Source: Hyphomicrobiales bacterium (GTDB taxonomy: Bacteria; Pseudomonadota; Alphaproteobacteria; Rhizobiales; Rhizobiaceae). Taken from it: a stretch of 38,167 nucleotides of DNA. The stretch lies in contig UBXM01000037.1 in the NCBI GenBank assembly GCA_900469445.1, forward strand, positions 1-38,167. Direction: 5' to 3'. Below are positions 33,404 to 38,167 of this stretch, in pieces. Within the stretch, counting starts at the first letter, position 1, and every line of letters begins with the position of its first letter. The translations under genes were made by a program, and so were the position numbers. Below the pieces are notes generated by a model, which was not told where the DNA came from, searched no databases, and saw only the letters and a program-made list of their open reading frames with translations.

Positions 33404-34291
33404 TCATGTGGCTTGCGTCTGCCGCAACATGCGGATGATGGCGGAGAAATCTTCCGAGCCGTGGCCGGCAGTCTCGAAGGCCTTGTAGATTTCGGCAGCA
33501 TGTGCGCCGAGCGGCGTTCTTGTTCCGGTCTGGCCGGCGGCTTCCTGCGACAAGAGAAGGTCCTTGAGCATCAAGGCGGCAGCGAAACCAGGTTTGTAAT
33601 CGTTGTTCGCGGGTGAGGTGGGTACCGGGCCCGGAACGGGGCAATAGGTTGTCAGCGACCAGCATTGGCCGGACGATGTCGAGGCGACATCGAACAGGGC
33701 CTGATGCGAGAGGCCGAGTTTTTCGGCCAGAACGAAGGCTTCCGCGACGCCGATCATCGATATGCCGAGGATCATGTTGTTGCAGATTTTTGCCGCCTGG
33801 CCCGCACCATTGCCGCCGCAATGGACGATCTTCTTGCCCATGGCTTCGAGGATCGGTTTTCCCACGGCAAAAGCGGCGTCCGAACCACCGACCATGAAGG
33901 TGAGCGTGCCGGCGGCAGCCCCCGACGTGCCGCCGGAGACCGGGGCATCGAGGGAAGGGCAGTTCATCAAGCCCGCAAGACCATGGGCTTTTTTTGCACT
34001 CTCCACATCCACCGTGGAGCAATCGATGAGAAGCGTGCCTTCGGTGACGAGCGTGGCGAGATCGGTCCAGACGGAGACGACATGCTGGCCTTTTGGAAGC
34101 ATGGTTGTGACGCATTCGGCATCTCGTACCGCTTCGGCAAGCGATGCCGCCGCAGTAACGCCGGCTTCGGTTGCCGATTTGACGGAGGCTTCGGAGAGAT
34201 CGAAACCGGAAACCGAATGCCCGGCTTTTACCAGGTTAGCGGCCATGGGGCCGCCCATGTTTCCGAGGCCGATGAATGCAATCCGGGTCAT
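33404..34291 (-). CDS. mmsB: 3-hydroxyisobutyrate-dehydrogenase-family enzyme
   Basis: This 295-residue NAD-dependent beta-hydroxyacid dehydrogenase oxidises 3-hydroxyisobutyrate or a similar acid to the semialdehyde. The Rossmann motif GLGNMGGPMAANLVKAG is at residues 8-24, the substrate motif DAPVSGGTSGA at 115-125, and the catalytic lysine is K168 in GQAAKICNNMILG. The ATG follows GGGAGAG. It lies 32 bases after the GMC oxidoreductase gene, probably in the same transcript. 3-Hydroxyisobutyrate dehydrogenase serves valine catabolism, and the nearby LivHM permeases would fit, but related enzymes for tartronate semialdehyde or other hydroxyacids have the same motifs. The symbol is tentative. 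Confidence 0.83.
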   Translation of the reverse strand: MTRIAFIGLGNMGGPMAANLVKAGHSVSGFDLSEASVKSATEAGVTAAASLAEAVRDAECVTTMLPKGQHVVSVWTDLATLVTEGTLLIDCSTVDVESAKKAHGLAGLMNCPSLDAPVSGGTSGAAAGTLTFMVGGSDAAFAVGKPILEAMGKKIVHCGGNGAGQAAKICNNMILGISMIGVAEAFVLAEKLGLSHQALFDVASTSSGQCWSLTTYCPVPGPVPTSPANNDYKPGFAAALMLKDLLLSQEAAGQTGTRTPLGAHAAEIYKAFETAGHGSEDFSAIIRMLRQTQAT

Positions 34292-34323
34292 GTCGTCTCT
34301 CCCTTTCGTCTTGCGTCGCCTGG

Positions 34324-35925
34324 TCAGCGATTGTCCGCGAGGATCATTTCGGCTGCCTTTTCGGCAATCATGATCGTCGGTGAATTGGTGTTGCCGGAGG
34401 TGATGGTGGGCATGATCGAGGCGTCGGCGATGCGCAGCCGTCCGAGCGCGCGAAGCCTCAAGCGTGGATCGACGACGCTATCGGGATCGGCGCCCATGCG
34501 GGCGGTGCCGACCGGGTGAAAAATCGTCGTGCCGATCTCGCCTGCAGCGCGTTCCAGATCCGCATCGGTCTCGTAAGCCGGGCCGGGCTTGTATTCCTGC
34601 GGGTTATAGCGCGCGAAGGCGGGCTTTTTGACGATCTCGCGGGTGAGGCGGATGGAGCGGATGGCCACGTCGCGGTCGGTGGCGGTCGACAGATAATTGG
34701 GGCGGATCGCCGGGGCGGCGGCGAAGTCCGGGCCTTTCAGATGCACCGAGCCGCGGCTTTCCGGCCGCAGATTGCAGACGCTCGCCGTCATCGCCGGGAA
34801 GGCGTGGACGGGTTCTCCGAACCGGTCGAGCGAGACCGGCTGGACGTGATATTCGAGATCGGCCGTCTCCTTGTCCGGGCCGGATTTGGTGAAGATGCCG
34901 AGTTGGCTCGGGGCCATCGACATCGGGCCGGAGCGTTTCAGCGCATATTCCAGCCCGATCGCCGCCTTGCCGAGAAGCCGGGATGCCTTTTCGTTCAGCG
35001 TCGGCACGCCGGTGACCTTGTAGACGAGGCGAAGCTGCAGGTGGTCCTGCAGGTTTTCGCCGACGCCCTTGACCTCTTTCGCGACCTCGACACCTGCCTC
35101 TGAGAGAACGTCGCCGCGGCCGATGCCGGAGAGTTCCAGTACATGCGGGGTGCCGATCGCACCGGCCGAGAGGATGGTTTCGCGGCGGGCATGGGCGGTC
35201 TTGGTGATGCCGTCATGCTGGAATTCGACGCCCTTTACTTCACCGTTTTCGATGATGAGGCGGCGCACATGCGCCTTGGTGAGAACGTTGAGGTTGGGGC
35301 GCTTCATCGCCGGGCGCAGGAAGGCTTTCGATGTGTTCCAGCGGATGCCGGAGCGCTGGTTGACGTCGAAATAGCTGGAGCCTTCGTTGTCACCGCGGTT
35401 GAAATCATCGATGGCGGGGATGCCTGCCTCTTGCGCGGCTTTCTGGAAGGCATCGAGAACGGCCCAGCGGACACGCGCCTTTTCCACCCGCCATTCGCCG
35501 CCGGTGCCGTGCATGTCATCGGCGCCCTTGTAGAAATCCTGGCTCTTCTTGAAGAGTGGCAGCACGTCATCCCAGCCCCAACCGATGCAGCCCATCTGCC
35601 GCCAGAGATCGTAGTCGTGGGCCTGGCCGCGCATATAGATCATGCCGTTGATCGACGAGCAGCCGCCAAGCAGTTTTCCGCGCGGGTAGGAGAGCGAGCG
35701 GCCGTTCAGGCCAGCCTCGGTTTCGGTGGTGAAACACCAGTCGGTGCGCGGGTTGTTGATGCAGTAGAGATAACCGACCGGGATATGCACCCAGTGGTAA
35801 TTGTCATTGCCGCCGGCTTCCAGAAGCAGGACGCGATTGCGGCTGTCTGCCGACAGGCGGTTGGCGAGCACACAGCCGGCGCTGCCTGCACCGATGATGA
35901 TGTAATCGTAGGTGTCTGTGGACAT
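34324..35925 (-). CDS. GMC-family FAD-dependent alcohol/choline dehydrogenase
   Basis: This 533-residue flavoenzyme belongs to the glucose-methanol-choline oxidoreductase family. The FAD-binding motif IIGAGSAGCVLANRLS begins at residue 10, the second signature GGCSSINGMIYMRG is near residue 87, and the active-site pair is H470 (FHPVGTARMG) and N514 (SGNTNSPT). The 44-residue separation is the same as between His466 and Asn510 of choline oxidase. It resembles BetA/AlkJ-like dehydrogenases that oxidise primary alcohols to aldehydes. CGGAG lies six bases before the ATG. The neighbouring hydroxyacid dehydrogenase suggests successive oxidation of one substrate, not identified. I leave out betA because no betaine genes are nearby. 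Confidence 0.86.
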   Translation of the reverse strand: MSTDTYDYIIIGAGSAGCVLANRLSADSRNRVLLLEAGGNDNYHWVHIPVGYLYCINNPRTDWCFTTETEAGLNGRSLSYPRGKLLGGCSSINGMIYMRGQAHDYDLWRQMGCIGWGWDDVLPLFKKSQDFYKGADDMHGTGGEWRVEKARVRWAVLDAFQKAAQEAGIPAIDDFNRGDNEGSSYFDVNQRSGIRWNTSKAFLRPAMKRPNLNVLTKAHVRRLIIENGEVKGVEFQHDGITKTAHARRETILSAGAIGTPHVLELSGIGRGDVLSEAGVEVAKEVKGVGENLQDHLQLRLVYKVTGVPTLNEKASRLLGKAAIGLEYALKRSGPMSMAPSQLGIFTKSGPDKETADLEYHVQPVSLDRFGEPVHAFPAMTASVCNLRPESRGSVHLKGPDFAAAPAIRPNYLSTATDRDVAIRSIRLTREIVKKPAFARYNPQEYKPGPAYETDADLERAAGEIGTTIFHPVGTARMGADPDSVVDPRLRLRALGRLRIADASIMPTITSGNTNSPTIMIAEKAAEMILADNR

Positions 35926-35937
35926 ATGCTACTCCGA

Positions 35938-36099
35938 GCAGCCCCTCATCCGCCTGCCGGCACCTTCTCCCCGTTTTGACGGGGAGAAGGACGCAAGACG
36001 CGAGGTTTCCGTCTCTCTTCAGCGTCGAGTGGGGCACGTCCCCTCGCCCCGCTTGCGGGGAGAGGGGGAGCGCAGATTCTGCGCTCTGGGTGAGGGGCG
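35938..36099. repeat. Palindromic mosaic element, copy A
   Basis: This gap between livM and the GMC gene contains two strong hairpins. CCTTCTCCCCG (35963-35973) and CGGGGAGAAGG (35980-35990) form a perfect 11-bp stem. Positions 36040-36052 and 36055-36067 form a second stem with one mismatch around TT. Between them lies CAGCGTCGAG, also present in the copy at the right edge. The element ends in CTGGGTGAGGGG. The right-edge copy is in opposite orientation. Confidence 0.8.
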
Positions 36100-36119
36100 A
36101 TGGCGGACGCAAACATTCC

Positions 36120-37124
36120 TCAGCGCCGATGCTCGAAGCCCAGCTTGCGGCCGAGCCGTGAGGCGTAGAATTCGCCGATAATGCCGCGGCGGAAGAGGAG
36201 AACGCAGACCATAAAAACGACGCCGGTGATGATGGTGACCGGAAATTGCGAGGTGGCGAGATAGTTCTGCAGCGTCACCACCAGTCCGGCACCGAAGACC
36301 GGGCCGATCAGCGTGCCGATGCCGCCGAGAAGCGTCATCAGGATGACTTCGCCGGACATCTGCCAGCCGACATCGGTGAGCGTCGCGAACTGGAAAACCA
36401 GCGCCTTGGTACCACCGGCAAGACCCGCGAGTGCCGCCGACATGACGAAGGCGCCGAGCTTGTAACGGGCGACCGAATAGCCGAGCGAGACGGCGCGCTG
36501 TTCGTTTTCGCGGATCGATTTGAGGATCATGCCGAAGGGCGAGTTGATGAAGCGCCAGATGACGATCATGCCGATCAGGAAGACGGCGAGCACGAAGTAG
36601 TACATGCTGGTCGTGTCTGCGAGGTCGATCATGCCGAACAGGTGACCGCGCGGCACGGACTGGATGCCATCCTCGCCATGGGTGAATTCGGCCTGTAGGC
36701 AGAAGAAGAAGAACATCTGCGACAGAGCCAGCGTGATCATGGCGAAATAGATGCCCTGCCGGCGTATGGCGAAAAAGCCCATGATCAGGCCGAGCATTGC
36801 TGCACCCGCAACCCCGATGAGGATGCCGATTTCCGGTGTCACGCCCCATTCCTTCACCACATGGGCGGTGAAATAGGCGGCACCGCCGAAGAAGGTTGCG
36901 TGGCCGAAGGAGAGAAGGCCGGTGTAGCCGAGCAGAAGATTGAAGGCGCAGGCGAACAGCGCGAAGCAGAGAAGCTTCATCAGGAAGATCGGGTAAAAGA
37001 ACATCGGCGCGACGACCAGAAGGACAAGGCCGATGCCGAGAAAGGCCGCATAGGCTTTCGCGGCGGTTGCCGACCGTTCAGTGCGGGCTGTGGACGTTGT
37101 GGTCGAATGGGCTATATGGCTCAT
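36120..37124 (-). CDS. livM: Branched-chain amino acid-type ABC transporter permease LivM
   Basis: This 334-residue permease belongs to the hydrophobic amino acid transporter (HAAT) group. It has about nine membrane segments and the LivM signature GYTGLLSFGHATFFGGAAYF near residue 60; the SPFGMILKSIRENEQRAVSLG loop near residue 190 is the ATPase-contact region. I chose the ATG at 37124 because GGGAGGAG lies just upstream; an earlier in-frame start at 37148 would overlap livH. It follows livH by 13 bases. The ATPases and binding protein of this importer are not in the window. HAAT systems carry branched-chain amino acids but also amides, urea and aromatic acids, so the substrate is open. Confidence 0.88.
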   Translation of the reverse strand: MSHIAHSTTTSTARTERSATAAKAYAAFLGIGLVLLVVAPMFFYPIFLMKLLCFALFACAFNLLLGYTGLLSFGHATFFGGAAYFTAHVVKEWGVTPEIGILIGVAGAAMLGLIMGFFAIRRQGIYFAMITLALSQMFFFFCLQAEFTHGEDGIQSVPRGHLFGMIDLADTTSMYYFVLAVFLIGMIVIWRFINSPFGMILKSIRENEQRAVSLGYSVARYKLGAFVMSAALAGLAGGTKALVFQFATLTDVGWQMSGEVILMTLLGGIGTLIGPVFGAGLVVTLQNYLATSQFPVTIITGVVFMVCVLLFRRGIIGEFYASRLGRKLGFEHRR

Positions 37125-37137
37125 GGGTTCTCCTCCC

Positions 37138-38025
37138 TCAGGCATCACGGCCGAACAGGCCGGCGGGGCGGATGAGAAGCACGATCGCCATGATCACGAA
37201 AATCACGATGTTCGAGGCTTCCGGATAAAAGACCTTGGTCAGACCCTCGGCTATGCCCAGCATGTAGCCGGTGACGATGGCGCCCATGATCGAGCCCATG
37301 CCGCCGACCACGACGACGGCAAAAACCACGATGATGATGTTCGATCCCATCAGCGGCGAGACCTGATAGACGGGGGCGGCCAGCACGCCGGCAAAGGCGG
37401 CGAGGCCTGCGCCGAGAGCGTAGGTGAGTGTCAGAAGCATCGGAACGTTGACGCCGAATGCCTGCACGAGTGTCGGGTTTTCGGTCGCGGCGCGCAGATA
37501 GGCGCCGAGCTTGGTCTTTTCGATCAGGAGCCATGTGCCGATACAGGCAATAAGCGACACGACGACGACCCAGCCGCGATAATTGGGCAGGAACATGAAG
37601 CCGAGATTGGTGGCCCCCGTCAGTTGCGGCGGTGGGGCGTAGGGCTGGCCGGAAGAACCGTAGAGATAACGGAAAGTGCCCTCGATCGTCAGCGCCAGGC
37701 CGAAGGTGAAGAGCAGGCCGTAAAGGTGGTCGAGCTTATAAAGCCGCGACAGCAGAAGCCGCTCGATGACCGCGCCGAAAAGGCCGACGACGATCGGGGC
37801 GAGAATGAGCGCGAACCAGTAGTTGATGCCGAAATATTGCAGCATCAGCATCGCGACGAAGGCGCCGAGCATATATTGCGCGCCATGGGCGAAGTTGATG
37901 ACGCGCAACAGGCCGAAGATGACGGCGAGGCCGAGGCTTAAGAGCGCGTAGAAGGAGCCGTTGATCAGGCCGATCAGGAGCTGGCCCATGAAGGCTTGCA
38001 GGGGGATGCCGAAGATCATGGTCAT
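37138..38025 (-). CDS. livH: Branched-chain amino acid-type ABC transporter permease LivH
   Basis: This 295-residue permease is the LivH partner of LivM. It carries the typical opening (MGQLLIGLINGSFYALLSLG) and RVINFAHGAQYMLGAFVAM near residue 40. The loop LRAATENPTLVQAFGVNV near residue 177 corresponds to the ATPase-contact segment. Two ATGs (38025 and 38019) are in frame; GAGGAG upstream fits the first better. On the minus strand it is the first liv gene inside the window; upstream genes, possibly the binding protein, would lie beyond the right edge. Downstream genes are livM, the GMC oxidoreductase and the hydroxyacid dehydrogenase, all on the same strand. Confidence 0.88.
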   Translation of the reverse strand: MTMIFGIPLQAFMGQLLIGLINGSFYALLSLGLAVIFGLLRVINFAHGAQYMLGAFVAMLMLQYFGINYWFALILAPIVVGLFGAVIERLLLSRLYKLDHLYGLLFTFGLALTIEGTFRYLYGSSGQPYAPPPQLTGATNLGFMFLPNYRGWVVVVSLIACIGTWLLIEKTKLGAYLRAATENPTLVQAFGVNVPMLLTLTYALGAGLAAFAGVLAAPVYQVSPLMGSNIIIVVFAVVVVGGMGSIMGAIVTGYMLGIAEGLTKVFYPEASNIVIFVIMAIVLLIRPAGLFGRDA

Positions 38026-38065
38026 GGGGTGGGGCTCCTCTCGGGTGTCGTCGAGTATGGGGCGT

Positions 38066-38167
38066 TGCCCCTCACCCTAACCCTCTCCCCGTAAACGGGG
38101 AGAGGGGACGTGGCCCGCTCGACGCTGGAAAGGGACGGAGAGGTTGCGGCTCGTGTCCTTCTCCCCG
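38066..38167. repeat. Palindromic mosaic element, copy B (inverted, cut by window end)
   Basis: Starting with CCCCTCACCC, this is the reverse-complement counterpart of the element at 35938-36099. CCCTCTCCCCGT (38081-38092) and ACGGGGAGAGGG (38095-38106) form a 12-bp palindrome. CTCGACGCTG follows at 38118-38127, and the partner hairpin arm CCTTCTCCCCG is reached at the last base of the window. Confidence 0.78.

Noticed and set aside
34324..35925. Calling the GMC enzyme betA (choline dehydrogenase)
   Set aside because: The active-site His and Asn are present in many GMC alcohol dehydrogenases, and no betaine aldehyde dehydrogenase, BetI or choline importer gene is nearby.
35938..36099. Repeated palindromes as a CRISPR array
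   Set aside because: There are only isolated hairpins of differing sequence, without regularly spaced identical repeats and unique spacers, and no cas gene is in the window.
36120..38025. LivHM as an orphan or degenerate transporter lacking ATPases
   Set aside because: The window ends directly upstream of livH, so the missing subunits may simply lie outside it; no conclusion is justified.

Overview
The window looks like an accessory, transport-rich replicon region of a plant-associated Rhizobiaceae bacterium (Rhizobium/Agrobacterium/Neorhizobium type). The reasons are the GC-rich alphaproteobacterial coding style, a high density of ABC importers each with its own regulator and catabolic enzymes, pectin and xylose functions, and intergenic palindromic mosaic elements of the rhizobial kind. 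No rRNA, tRNA, CRISPR array, phage or insertion-sequence gene was seen.

Region 1 (12-7475, minus strand) is an operon in the gene order of ugpBAECQ: binding protein, two permeases, ATPase, then a glycerophosphodiesterase (GDPD) fused in frame to a complete LacI-type repressor, then an inositol-monophosphatase-family phosphatase. Most junctions overlap or nearly touch, and a terminator closes the operon. A perfect 14-bp palindrome with a central CG lies upstream and is a candidate operator. The set reads as an importer, a phosphodiesterase and a phosphatase for an unidentified phosphodiester. The GDPD-LacI fusion is the most unusual item in the window.

Region 2 (7632-18535) looks dedicated to D-amino-acid-containing peptides: a DmpA-type self-cleaving aminopeptidase and a D-amino-acid transaminase on the plus strand; a Dpp-type ABC importer with a Tat-type binding protein, a DAP-type serine D-aminopeptidase and a LysR regulator on the minus strand; and a family M19 dipeptidase on the plus strand.

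Region 3 (18709-26776) is an oligogalacturonide (pectin fragment) operon: two permeases, ATPase, binding protein, a GH28 galacturonase without a signal peptide and a GH105 unsaturated-uronyl hydrolase, with a divergent AraC regulator. Its leader holds a duplicated Shine-Dalgarno-like block and a seven-codon minicistron.

Region 4 (26789-28310) is a divergent pair of an HxlR regulator and a quinone-oxidoreductase-like enzyme. Region 5 (28374-33291) is a xylose importer (xylF, xylH and a half-size ATPase) with a divergent ROK-family regulator; the shared promoter region holds two perfect palindromes. Region 6 (33404-38167) carries a 3-hydroxyisobutyrate-dehydrogenase-like enzyme, a GMC oxidoreductase and LivM/LivH permeases, with inverted copies of one mosaic element on either side of livHM; the rest of that transporter probably lies beyond the right edge.
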